Source: Desulfobacula sp. (GTDB taxonomy: Bacteria; Desulfobacterota; Desulfobacteria; Desulfobacterales; Desulfobacteraceae). From it: a DNA stretch of 8,126 bases. Numbering within the stretch: the stretch's first letter is position 1; every line of letters starts with the position of its first letter. Both the position numbers and the translations under genes were made by a program. The DNA is taken from the NCBI GenBank assembly GCA_023144585.1, contig JAGLFI010000044.1, positions 1 through 8,126 on the forward strand, in the 5' to 3' direction. The notes under the pieces are model-generated. The model worked only from the letters and a program-made list of their open reading frames with translations. It was not told the DNA's origin and did not search any database. Below are positions 1 to 6,293 of the stretch, in pieces.

Positions 1-228
1 ATTTTTTGAAGCTTTTTCAAGATTTGTTGAAAAATTCAGTACACCTTCTTTATAATTTTGAATGACAAGATTTTCAAGACCTGGTTCATAAATCGGCAAA
101 ATTCCTTTTTTCAGATTTTTGATTTTTTCTGTATCAACATCCACACAGGTTACACGGCTTCCCATTTCTGAAAAACATGCCCCTGTCACAAGCCCTACAT
201 ATCCTGTACCGATAATGGTAAGTTTCAT
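1..228 (-). CDS. UDP-glucose/GDP-mannose dehydrogenase family protein, N-terminal fragment (runs off left edge)
   Basis: The first 76 codons of a leftward gene are present; the rest lies outside the window. The protein opens with a Rossmann NAD-binding motif, [19 protein letters not shown], followed by the acidic end of strand 2 (VTCVDVD) and the IYEPGLE segment. All three are typical of the N-terminal domain of UDP-glucose 6-dehydrogenase, which oxidises UDP-glucose to UDP-glucuronate for envelope polysaccharides. The start is supported by AAAAGGAT (237-245) eight bases upstream of the ATG. It follows the 134-residue gene by 46 bases on the same strand and may be cotranscribed with it, although its function is unrelated to the cofactor genes. 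The substrate cannot be fixed from the N-terminus alone: UDP-glucose, UDP-ManNAc and GDP-mannose dehydrogenases share these motifs. I am confident of the family, less so of the substrate. Confidence 0.9.
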   Translation of the reverse strand, partial: MKLTIIGTGYVGLVTGACFSEMGSRVTCVDVDTEKIKNLKKGILPIYEPGLENLVIQNYKEGVLNFSTNLEKASKN

Positions 229-274
229 TAATTTAAATCCTTTTTTTTATGAATAACAAGGTAGTATCAAAAAA

Positions 275-679
275 TTATTCTTTAGCGTTTTCGTGTGCCT
301 GGGAAAGCCTTTGTTTCAAGTATCTAATTTCATCCTTGTTGTATTCATACAGGTCAAAGCAGTATCCGTCTTCACCAAGGAGGCCTTCGGGGATGAGGTC
401 GCCGACTTCTTCAGGATCTGTGATCATCTCACCATAAAAGCAGACAGACAGCCATCTGTCATCTGGATCATCATCTATGACATCCACCATGGCAAAAAGG
501 GAACGCTTTTTCTGATTGTTGTGCCTGGGACGCAGAGAGTAGCTTACTTTGGGTCGGGCATTAAAGTCCAGGGTGGTGTCTTCAAGTGTTTTCAAGTGGT
601 CATAAATTTCTGTAAACGCCTGTTTTGTTTTTGATTTGGTTTCAATCCAGTTATTAATAAAATCTTCAAGTTCCTTCAT
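275..679 (-). CDS. Uncharacterised acidic 134-residue protein, translationally coupled to moaB
   Basis: I do not recognise a named family, although the sequence looks like a conserved protein I have an impression of from sulfate- and metal-reducing bacteria. It has no signal peptide or membrane segment, so it is probably cytoplasmic. The N-terminal third (about 1-35) looks helical and charged. A central part, with ARPKVSYSLRPRH (41-53), MVDVIDDDPDDRWLSVCFYG (64-83) and DLIPEGLLGEDGYCFDL (94-110), looks like a compact alpha/beta fold. The C-terminus (112-134) is a charged helix. Clustered acids at 67-74 and invariant-looking Trp, Cys and Gly residues suggest a structured domain, but no catalytic motif is evident. 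The ribosome site AAGGAA (686-691) lies inside the last codons of moaB and the genes are 3 bases apart, so coupled translation is likely. The link to molybdenum-cofactor metabolism rests only on this context. Confidence 0.85.
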   Translation of the reverse strand: MKELEDFINNWIETKSKTKQAFTEIYDHLKTLEDTTLDFNARPKVSYSLRPRHNNQKKRSLFAMVDVIDDDPDDRWLSVCFYGEMITDPEEVGDLIPEGLLGEDGYCFDLYEYNKDEIRYLKQRLSQAHENAKE

Positions 680-682
680 TTT

Positions 683-1186
683 TTATTCCTTAATATGTTT
701 TAAAAGATGTCCAAGTTCAGGAAAGATCAAGGCATTACAGGCCAGCTTGCAGGCCTTGATGCTGCCCGGCATGCAAAAAACTATGGTCTGCCTGATGATT
801 CCGGCTGTGGCCCGGGAGAGAATGGCTGCTGAATCAATCTCTTCAAAGCTTAACTGAGAAAAAAGAGGGCCGAATGCGGTAAGCTCTTTTTCAAACAGGG
901 GCTTGACGGCTTCAATGGTCACATCTTTCGGGCTGATACCGGTGCCGCCTGTCATGATAATAGCATCCGGGCAGATCTTGTCTGTTATATGTTGGGTTAA
1001 ATCCATGATGGCGGTAATATCATCGGTTATTACTTGATGGATTACTACTTCAAATCCTTCTTTTTTTGCCTGTTTTTTTATCCACGCACCGGATTTGTCT
1101 TCAGACAGGCTTCTTGTTGTTGAAACTGAAATCACTGCAATTTTAATAGCATCCGGTACATTTTTTTTGTGTAATAGTGTACTCAT
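683..1186 (-). CDS. moaB: MoaB/MogA-family molybdopterin adenylyltransferase
   Basis: A 167-residue member of the MoaB/MogA family, which activates molybdopterin by adenylylation (MPT + ATP gives MPT-AMP) before MoeA inserts Mo or W. The fold is visible as an N-terminal beta strand, IKIAVISVSTTRS (14-26), then SLSEDKSG (27-33), the signature MTGGTGISPKDVT (78-90) with an Asp at 88, LSRATAG (123-129), and a late CMPGS loop (138-142) near the bound nucleotide. The length is normal for the family. AGGAT (about 1190-1194) precedes the ATG by four bases, which supports this start. E. coli MoaB is inactive while archaeal and some bacterial MoaB proteins do the MogA job; with no MogA nearby, the active role is the simpler inference. 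It is the first gene of a leftward unit and is divergent from mobA. Its leader holds an inverted repeat that may be regulatory. Confidence 0.93.
   Translation of the reverse strand: MSTLLHKKNVPDAIKIAVISVSTTRSLSEDKSGAWIKKQAKKEGFEVVIHQVITDDITAIMDLTQHITDKICPDAIIMTGGTGISPKDVTIEAVKPLFEKELTAFGPLFSQLSFEEIDSAAILSRATAGIIRQTIVFCMPGSIKACKLACNALIFPELGHLLKHIKE
686..691 (-). promoter_or_regulatory. Ribosome binding site of the 134-residue gene, inside the 3' end of moaB
   Basis: AAGGAA overlaps the last sense codons of moaB (Lys-Glu before the stop) and sits six bases before the downstream ATG at 679. Ribosomes finishing moaB would keep this site open, a standard arrangement for translational coupling. 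Confidence 0.7.
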
Positions 1187-1214
1187 GTTTTAATCCTGTT
1201 TGTCATATCCAACG

Positions 1215-1239
1215 ATCAGGACATTGATCATATCCTGAT
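1215..1239. repeat. Perfect 7-bp inverted repeat in the moaB leader (operator or RNA hairpin)
   Basis: ATCAGGA (1215-1221) and TCCTGAT (1233-1239) are exact reverse complements separated by 11 bases. The element lies between the divergent moaB and mobA promoters and just inside the predicted moaB transcript. It could be a dimeric regulator's operator or a hairpin in the moaB mRNA. A direct repeat, TCATATCC on this strand, occurs at 1203-1210 and 1228-1235, exactly 25 bases apart, and overlaps the same element. I cannot match it to a known regulator's consensus. Confidence 0.55.
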
Positions 1240-1254
1240 GTTCGATGTTTATTT

Positions 1255-1260
1255 ATTATA
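1255..1260 (-). promoter_or_regulatory. Candidate -10 element for the moaB unit
   Basis: The minus strand reads TATAAT, a perfect -10 hexamer, with an A-rich tract (1272-1281) upstream. No good -35 box stands at the usual distance: the hexamer 17 bases upstream reads ATAAAA. It would start transcription near 1248 and leave a leader of roughly 60 bases that contains the inverted repeat. The hexamer is clear, but promoter function is inferred from it and from the position between divergent genes. Confidence 0.45.
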
Positions 1261-1296
1261 GGATTTGTATCATTTTTTTTTATGGCGGGCAACACC

Positions 1297-1323
1297 TTGA
1301 TTTTAACTTTGAGTTGCTATAAT
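1297..1323 (+). promoter_or_regulatory. Promoter of the mobA operon, extended -10 type
   Basis: TGCTATAAT (1315-1323) matches the extended -10 form TGnTATAAT exactly. TTGATT (1297-1302) upstream could serve as a -35 with a short 15-base spacer; extended -10 promoters tolerate a weak -35. Transcription would begin near 1330, leaving about 36 bases before the mobA ATG, with AGGA (1353-1356) as the ribosome site. Confidence 0.65.
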
Positions 1324-1365
1324 CAGTGTAGAATAAAATATTATTTTTGAGCAGGAATAGTGTGA

Positions 1366-1974
1366 ATGAAATTTGATTGTACCGGCGTGATACTGGCCGG
1401 CGGGAAAAACAGCAGGCTTCCGGGGCAAAAGAAGACATTTCGAAAGATCGGGGACGTGATGATTCTTGAAAGTATTTATGAATTGTTCTCAAACTTGTTT
1501 AAGGAAGTCATTATTGTGGTAAACGAGCCAAAAGAGTTTGCCGCCTGGGACATGACGGTGGTGACGGATATTATTCCATCACAGTGTGCGCTTGCAGGTC
1601 TTCATGCAGGACTTTTTTATGCTTCTTTTCCATATGTATATGCAGCAGCCTGTGATACTCCTTTTGTAAAACAATCGGTTGTTGAATATATCGTGGGACA
1701 GATTGAGCCTAAGTACGAAGTGGTCATTCCCCGCACGGATGACGGGCTTGAAGCTCTGTCTGCCGTGTATTCAAAGGATTGTATTCCCTTGATTGAGAAT
1801 AATCTTAAAAAGAATATCTTCATGATTAAAAAGTTTTTCAGAAAAAAAAAGGTTAAAGAGATTCCAGTGGAGCAATTGAAAGCGCTGGACCCTGCAATGG
1901 AGTTTGTTTTTAATGTAAATACACCCGAAGATCTTGAAAAAGCTAAAACAATTGTAAATAAAATAAGGCAGTAG
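1366..1974 (+). CDS. mobA: Molybdenum cofactor guanylyltransferase MobA
   Basis: A 202-residue nucleotidyltransferase that attaches GMP to Mo-molybdopterin to make the guanine dinucleotide cofactor used by DMSO-reductase-family enzymes, including formate dehydrogenases. The GTP-binding signature is at 10-23 (LAGGKNSRLPGQKK), with a Leu-Pro where most family members have Met-Gly. Further family features are Asp68 in VVTDII, LAGLHAGL (76-83), the metal-binding CDTPF (96-100, Asp97) and the late NVNTPEDL (183-190). It is of usual length and apparently cytoplasmic. AGGA lies nine bases before the ATG. It is the first gene of a rightward operon, and the next start is only 15 bases after its stop. 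A related NTP transferase such as MocA, which makes the cytosine form, is possible, but the CDTPF and NVNTPEDL pattern favours MobA. Confidence 0.9.
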   Translation: MKFDCTGVILAGGKNSRLPGQKKTFRKIGDVMILESIYELFSNLFKEVIIVVNEPKEFAAWDMTVVTDIIPSQCALAGLHAGLFYASFPYVYAAACDTPFVKQSVVEYIVGQIEPKYEVVIPRTDDGLEALSAVYSKDCIPLIENNLKKNIFMIKKFFRKKKVKEIPVEQLKALDPAMEFVFNVNTPEDLEKAKTIVNKIRQ

Positions 1975-1989
1975 AAAAAGGAGATAAAT

Positions 1990-2358
1990 ATGGATATAGC
2001 AACAATGGTGGAGCAGATAAAACAACATCCTGATTACCATAAGGCTGGAATGATTTTATGTCACAATGGAGTCGTCAGAGCCACATCCCGGGAAGGTGAT
2101 GAAGTGACCGGACTTGAAGTTGTGGTTGATCATGACAAGCTGGGTCAGATTCTTATTGAACAAAAAAAACGACCGGGGATTATTGATATCCTGATTCATA
2201 TCAACGAGGGGAAAGAACTTGCTGTTGGCGATGATGTGATGTTTCTGGTGGTTGCAGGGGATATCCGGGAGAATGTCCTTGAATCACTGACTGATACATT
2301 GAATTTAGTAAAGGGTGAGGCGACAAGCAAAAAACAATATTTCAGAAATGAAACATAA
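1990..2358 (+). CDS. moaE: Divergent MoaE-like molybdopterin synthase large subunit
   Basis: A 122-residue protein that aligns by eye with MoaE, the catalytic subunit that transfers sulfur from MoaD to cyclic pyranopterin monophosphate. GMILCHNGVVR (20-30) matches the GAVVTFTGKVR strand of E. coli MoaE, with Arg30 at the place of the conserved Arg. IDILIHINEGKELAVGDDVM (65-84) matches the strand and turn before the dimer core, and AGDIR (89-93) replaces the usual SAHR. The C-terminus is shortened: the family's WKxE lysine segment is not obvious, though Lys114 and Lys115 (SKKQYF) may substitute. AAGGAG (1978-1983) is a strong ribosome site for this ATG. The place between mobA and moaC supports a role in the cofactor pathway. 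MoaD is not in the window, so whether this subunit is a full catalyst is open. Confidence 0.82.
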   Translation: MDIATMVEQIKQHPDYHKAGMILCHNGVVRATSREGDEVTGLEVVVDHDKLGQILIEQKKRPGIIDILIHINEGKELAVGDDVMFLVVAGDIRENVLESLTDTLNLVKGEATSKKQYFRNET

Positions 2359-2369
2359 AAGGTAAAAAA

Positions 2370-2852
2370 ATGACTGATTTTACACATCTTGATAAAGACG
2401 GCAGGGTCAGAATGGTGGATGTGGGAGACAAGGCTGAAACCAAACGGGTTGCTGTTGCTGTGGGCAAAATTTTTATGAAACCCGATACCCTTGACAGGAT
2501 CATGGATGAAAAAGTGAAAAAGGGGAATGTCCTTGAAGCGGCAAGAATTGCAGGCGTCATGGCAGCAAAGAAAACATCTGATCTGATCCCCATGTGTCAT
2601 CCGTTAAATATTACCTATGCCAGGGTTGATTTTTCTTTTGATAAAGAAAATCATGCCATTGATATTGAAGCTCAAACATCGCTGATCGGTAGAACCGGTG
2701 TGGAAATGGAGGCATTGACTGCTGTATGTGTCGCAGGCTTAACCATATATGACATGTGCAAATCCTATGACAGGGCCATGAGAATATCCAATATTTACCT
2801 CAAATCCAAATCAGGAGGCAAAAGCGGAACATATACTGCAAAAAATAAGTAG
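2370..2852 (+). CDS. moaC: Cyclic pyranopterin monophosphate synthase MoaC
   Basis: A 160-residue enzyme that, after MoaA, converts the 3',8-cyclised GTP intermediate into cyclic pyranopterin monophosphate, the first stable precursor of the molybdenum cofactor. It is almost colinear with E. coli MoaC. The motif KKGNVLEAARIAGVMAAKKT (50-69) is followed by SDLIPMCHPL (70-79) and GVEMEALTAV (110-119). IYDMCK (126-131) puts Asp128 and Lys131 at the same numbers as the E. coli catalytic residues, with the essential Lys51 also present. The C-terminal SGGKSG is a further family mark. It is full length and cytoplasmic. It begins 11 bases after moaE with AAAAGG as ribosome site. The partner MoaA is not in this window. 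Confidence 0.97.
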   Translation: MTDFTHLDKDGRVRMVDVGDKAETKRVAVAVGKIFMKPDTLDRIMDEKVKKGNVLEAARIAGVMAAKKTSDLIPMCHPLNITYARVDFSFDKENHAIDIEAQTSLIGRTGVEMEALTAVCVAGLTIYDMCKSYDRAMRISNIYLKSKSGGKSGTYTAKNK

Positions 2853-2856
2853 CGAT

Positions 2857-4023
2857 TTGGTCACCCTTGAAAATCTGTTGTATATAGGGATAGGCTTTTG
2901 TGCGGGGGTACTGGTCTGTGTCATTTTGGCAAAATTAGGGGTGCTTTTTTTTTCAAAAAAGTTGAAAATCCTTTCTAATGAGGCGGTGTTTGATAATTCT
3001 GCCAGATTCATGGAGCTTGCGGATAAGTATTTTTCTTCCTATGTGAAAGAAGCCAGGAAAGACTTTGATATTAAGGGAAATGAAATTTTAAGAACCATTG
3101 ATCCAGTGAGAAAAATCCTTGATAAATACGAAGTCCATCTAAATATTATGGAAAAAGACAGAGAAAAGGCCTATGGTTCCATCACGGAAAAACTCCTGGA
3201 AATGGGCCGGCACCAGAATCTTCTGCACATTGAAACGGGAAATCTTGTTAAGGCACTGAGGGTTCCCCATGTCAGGGGGCGCTGGGGGGAAATCACCTTA
3301 AAAAGGGTGGCGGAACTGGCCGGGATGTCCGAGTATTGCGATTTTCAAGAACAGCTTTCATCCGGTTCCGGTAAAGGGTCTATAAGGCCGGATATGGTGG
3401 TTACTCTGCCGGAGAACCGCAAAATTCTTATTGATTCAAAGGTTCCGTTAATGGCCTATCTGGATGCTTTGGAGGCACAGGGAGATAAACAAAGAGAGGA
3501 ACGGATGAAAGATCATGGGCGGCAGGTCTTGATGCATATCTCAAACCTGTCATCAAAAAATTATTTTAAGCATTTTTCTCCCACCCCGGAATTTGTGGTG
3601 CTGTTCATTCCTGGAGAGAATTTTTTCAGTGCAGCCCTGACCTATTATCCGGATTTGATTGAAAAAGGGATAGAAAAGGGAGTGATCCTTGCCACTCCCA
3701 CCACACTGATAGCGCTTTTAAAGGCAGTTTCTTATTCCTGGAAACAAAAGAAAAGCTATGAAAACGCGGAAGAGATCAGGAATCTCGGGGTGGAGTTATT
3801 TTCCAGGCTCTGCAGCATGACCGATAATATCAACCACCTTGGGAAAGATATTGAAAAATGTGTTACAACCTATAACAGGACAGTGGGTGCAATGGAGACA
3901 AGGGTCATGTCTACGGCAAAGAAACTGGACAGCCTGGAGGTTTCTTCCCAAACCATGGATGATTTGCAGGAAATAAGTTATTCAAAAAAATTTACCAAAG
4001 AATTTAACAAACGGTATCGATGA
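2857..4023 (+). CDS. rmuC: RmuC-family DNA recombination/limiting protein, TTG start
   Basis: A 388-residue member of the RmuC family, proteins with a restriction-type PD-(D/E)xK nuclease core that in E. coli limit inversions at short inverted repeats. The N-terminus has one membrane segment (about 6-32, LLYIGIGFCAGVLVCVILAK) and then a charged helical stretch (about 40-130), shorter than the coiled coil of the 475-residue E. coli protein. The nuclease core shows RGRWGE (140-145), RPDMVV (177-182) and the catalytic IDSKVPL (192-198). The reading frame begins at TTG four bases after the moaC stop; no ATG or GTG stands before the membrane segment, and the ribosome site is weak, so the exact start is uncertain. 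It overlaps mltA by the ATGA stop-start. Its presence in a cofactor operon is probably incidental. Confidence 0.9.
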   Translation: MVTLENLLYIGIGFCAGVLVCVILAKLGVLFFSKKLKILSNEAVFDNSARFMELADKYFSSYVKEARKDFDIKGNEILRTIDPVRKILDKYEVHLNIMEKDREKAYGSITEKLLEMGRHQNLLHIETGNLVKALRVPHVRGRWGEITLKRVAELAGMSEYCDFQEQLSSGSGKGSIRPDMVVTLPENRKILIDSKVPLMAYLDALEAQGDKQREERMKDHGRQVLMHISNLSSKNYFKHFSPTPEFVVLFIPGENFFSAALTYYPDLIEKGIEKGVILATPTTLIALLKAVSYSWKQKKSYENAEEIRNLGVELFSRLCSMTDNINHLGKDIEKCVTTYNRTVGAMETRVMSTAKKLDSLEVSSQTMDDLQEISYSKKFTKEFNKRYR

Positions 4024-5246
4024 AAAATAAAATGTCATTGAAATATATTTGGGTTTTGTCCCTTGTGGTTATGGTCTGTTTTTTTTGCGGATGCCAACCA
4101 AAGATCAGAGAAGAAATTACACAATTTAGTTCCTTGAAAAAACTAAAAACTAAAAAGCATCCTTTATTTATTGATAATTTGGATTTTCAAGGATTGACTA
4201 TTTCTATTGATCACAGCCTTGAATATTTTAAAAGGGTGCCTCTGGAAAGAAAATATCACTATGGAAAAGAGATATACACTGCTGCCCATATGATTACCTC
4301 TTTGGAAACCTTTAAGTCTTTTTTGGAAAAAGAACCTTTCACAAAAGTGTTGAATGAATTTATCAAGTCCGGTTTTATTGTTTATGAAGCAGCAGGAAAT
4401 GAGGATGGCGATGTGCTTTTTACCGGGTATTTTGAGCCGACCTATGAGGGCAGCCTTAAAAAGACGGGTGCATACCCGTATCCGATTTATTCCAAGCCGG
4501 ATGATTTGCTGGATATTGATTTGTCAGCATTCTCAGATCAGTATAAAGGTCACAAACGGTTGAAGGCCAGGGTTAACGATTCAACAAAGAGGGTGGTGCC
4601 GTATTATTCAAGAAAACAAATTAACGCTGCCAAAGATTTTCACATAAGATCAGAGCCCGTTGTATGGCTGAAAAGCCGGGTGGACCGTTTTTTTCTTGAA
4701 ATCCAGGGATCGGGCAAAATTGTCCTGGATAAAGGGAAAATATTAAGGGTTCATTATGCGGCAAGCAATGGGAACGCCTACCGATCCATCGGGCGATATC
4801 TGATCAATAAAAATGAAATTTTAAAAGAAAATATGTCCATGCAGGCCATCAGAACCTGGCTTGAACTGCATCCTCAAAGAGTGGATGAAGTTCTGCACTA
4901 TAATGAGAGTTTTGTCTTTTTTCAGAATGAAGAAGGCGGTCCTTATGGTAGCCTTGGCGTTGAAGTTACAGCCTTGCGGTCCATTGCCACGGACTCAAGA
5001 TTGTTCCCTAAAGGGGCCCTGTGTTTTATCCAGGCCCAATTGCCGGATACTATAAATATTAATCCGTTAAAGGAGTGGGAAAATGCCTCTCTTTTTGTAT
5101 TGAATCAGGATACAGGCGGTGCTATTAAAGGGACTGCAAGAGCGGATCTTTTTTGTGGAAACAACAATTATGCCCAATTTACTGCAGGCCATATGAATAA
5201 ATATGGAAAATTATTTTTTCTTGTCCTGAAGCCGGAACAAGACTAA
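4020..5246 (+). CDS. mltA: Membrane-bound lytic murein transglycosylase A (lipoprotein)
   Basis: A 408-residue outer-membrane lipoprotein that cleaves the MurNAc-GlcNAc bond of peptidoglycan to form 1,6-anhydromuropeptides. A lipoprotein signal (1-24) ends in FFCGC with Cys25 as lipid site; Gln26 is not Asp, so sorting to the outer membrane is expected. The MltA domain shows FTGYFEP (134-140), GAYPYPIY (150-157), EIQGSG (227-232), YRSIG (254-258) and MSMQAIR (272-278), the last identical to E. coli MltA. The C-terminal 3D domain has QDTGGAIKG (363-371) and RADLF (374-378); Asp376 aligns with the E. coli catalytic Asp308 (mature numbering). It is slightly longer than the 365-residue E. coli enzyme. 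Translation is probably coupled to rmuC through the ATGA overlap, since no clear ribosome site is present. Its stop is 3 bases from that of the convergent tupC. Confidence 0.95.
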   Translation: MKNKMSLKYIWVLSLVVMVCFFCGCQPKIREEITQFSSLKKLKTKKHPLFIDNLDFQGLTISIDHSLEYFKRVPLERKYHYGKEIYTAAHMITSLETFKSFLEKEPFTKVLNEFIKSGFIVYEAAGNEDGDVLFTGYFEPTYEGSLKKTGAYPYPIYSKPDDLLDIDLSAFSDQYKGHKRLKARVNDSTKRVVPYYSRKQINAAKDFHIRSEPVVWLKSRVDRFFLEIQGSGKIVLDKGKILRVHYAASNGNAYRSIGRYLINKNEILKENMSMQAIRTWLELHPQRVDEVLHYNESFVFFQNEEGGPYGSLGVEVTALRSIATDSRLFPKGALCFIQAQLPDTININPLKEWENASLFVLNQDTGGAIKGTARADLFCGNNNYAQFTAGHMNKYGKLFFLVLKPEQD

Positions 5247-5249
5247 GGT

Positions 5250-6293
5250 TTAAATCCATTCAACATCATTTGGGTGAAACTTGAGGATGACTTTTTTGCC
5301 TGGATAGAGATTAATCCTGCTGATTTGATCAGAAGTAAGCCTGAGAATAAAAGCAAGATTGTGGATGGAAATGGTCGCCATGATTATTTCTTTTTTTTCT
5401 TCCAAAAGCATGGAAACGATATGGCCGGACAATTGGTTAAGAAGGCCATTGTCCAGTTGTTTTTCAAGGGAAATGGCAATATTTTTTTTCCTGATGACGA
5501 CGGCAGTGCATGTCTTTTTGCCCGGTGCTTTCAGAGTGATGATCTGCCCGTCATCAAGTTTTTTTACAAGGGTTTTTCCATCCGATTTTATACCCGATTT
5601 TAAAAAGGGGCCTGTGATAATATTTTCCAGGCCTGTGGAAAATATATTTCCTTTAAATATGGAAAGCTGCCTGTCACTGATGGAGTAAAGCCATTGCAAA
5701 TCATGGCTTGCAATAACAAGGGTGGCACCCCAATTATCCCTGGCTTTTAAAGAAGCCTTGCGGATCAGTCCGGCACTTTCGGTGTCAACACTTGCAATGG
5801 GTTCATCAAGGAGCAGGACTTCGGGCTTTAAGATAAGCCTGGCTGCCATGGAAACCCTTTGGGCTTCTCCACCTGACAATTCATGCCATTTTCTTACGGC
5901 AAATTTTTGATCATCAAGCCCGACCGTTAAAAGCGCTTTTTTTACCCTTTCTTTAAGATGCTTTTTATCTTTCCTGATTTTTAGACCATAGGCAATATTT
6001 TCAAAAACTGTTCGTTTTAGCAAATAGGGTTTCTGGGTCAGAAGGGTCACCTTTGACCGGACAGTCGGTGAGAAGGGAAGCTCTATGCGCCCTTTGTAAA
6101 AGATGTTTCCCCGGGTTGGTTTTTGAGCAAAGGCTAAAAGCTTTAGAAGCGTGCTTTTCCCACTGCCATTTGGCCCGATAAGGCCTGTAATTGATCCTTT
6201 TTTTATTTTAAGGTCAGCAATATCCAGCACTTTTGTATTTCCATAATAATGTTGGATATCTTTTAAATGGTATGTTATTTCTTTTTGTGTCAT
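5250..6293 (-). CDS. tupC: Tungstate ABC transporter ATP-binding protein TupC
   Basis: A 347-residue ATPase that drives oxyanion import with TupB. The nucleotide-binding domain has Walker A GPNGSGKST (40-48), a Q-loop at Gln87, signature LSGGEAQ (139-145), Walker B VLLLDEP (159-165), D-loop SVD (168-170) and H-loop His197. After about 230 a second domain follows. Around 284-347, with NQLSGHIVSMLL and GKKVILKFHPNDV, it resembles the TOBE/Mop-like domains of molybdate and related importers, which can bind the oxyanion and dampen transport; this is inference from pattern. It overlaps tupB by ATGA, so the two are translationally coupled. The ribosome site is weak (AAGAA). The partners identify it as the tungstate ATPase; taken alone it could be a molybdate ATPase. 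Confidence 0.9.
   Translation of the reverse strand: MTQKEITYHLKDIQHYYGNTKVLDIADLKIKKGSITGLIGPNGSGKSTLLKLLAFAQKPTRGNIFYKGRIELPFSPTVRSKVTLLTQKPYLLKRTVFENIAYGLKIRKDKKHLKERVKKALLTVGLDDQKFAVRKWHELSGGEAQRVSMAARLILKPEVLLLDEPIASVDTESAGLIRKASLKARDNWGATLVIASHDLQWLYSISDRQLSIFKGNIFSTGLENIITGPFLKSGIKSDGKTLVKKLDDGQIITLKAPGKKTCTAVVIRKKNIAISLEKQLDNGLLNQLSGHIVSMLLEEKKEIIMATISIHNLAFILRLTSDQISRINLYPGKKVILKFHPNDVEWI

Noticed and set aside
293..634. Rightward 113-codon frame opposite the 134-residue gene
   Set aside because: It lies wholly antisense to a frame with better protein character and a ribosome site; its translation has no recognisable motif.
1282..1350. Short rightward frame (22 codons from ATG at 1282) as a leader peptide for mobA
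   Set aside because: It starts upstream of and spans the predicted -10 element, has only a T tract in place of a ribosome site, and would not be within the mobA transcript.
1187..1365. Moco riboswitch in the moaB-mobA intergenic region
   Set aside because: The predicted leaders (about 60 and 36 bases) are too short for the known Moco RNA motif, and its multi-stem layout is not visible; only a simple hairpin can be drawn.
2813..2818. Perfect AGGAGG inside the end of moaC as a ribosome site for rmuC
   Set aside because: It is 38 bases before the TTG start, and no ATG, GTG or TTG follows it at a workable distance in any frame. It encodes the conserved SGGKSG tail of MoaC, which explains it.
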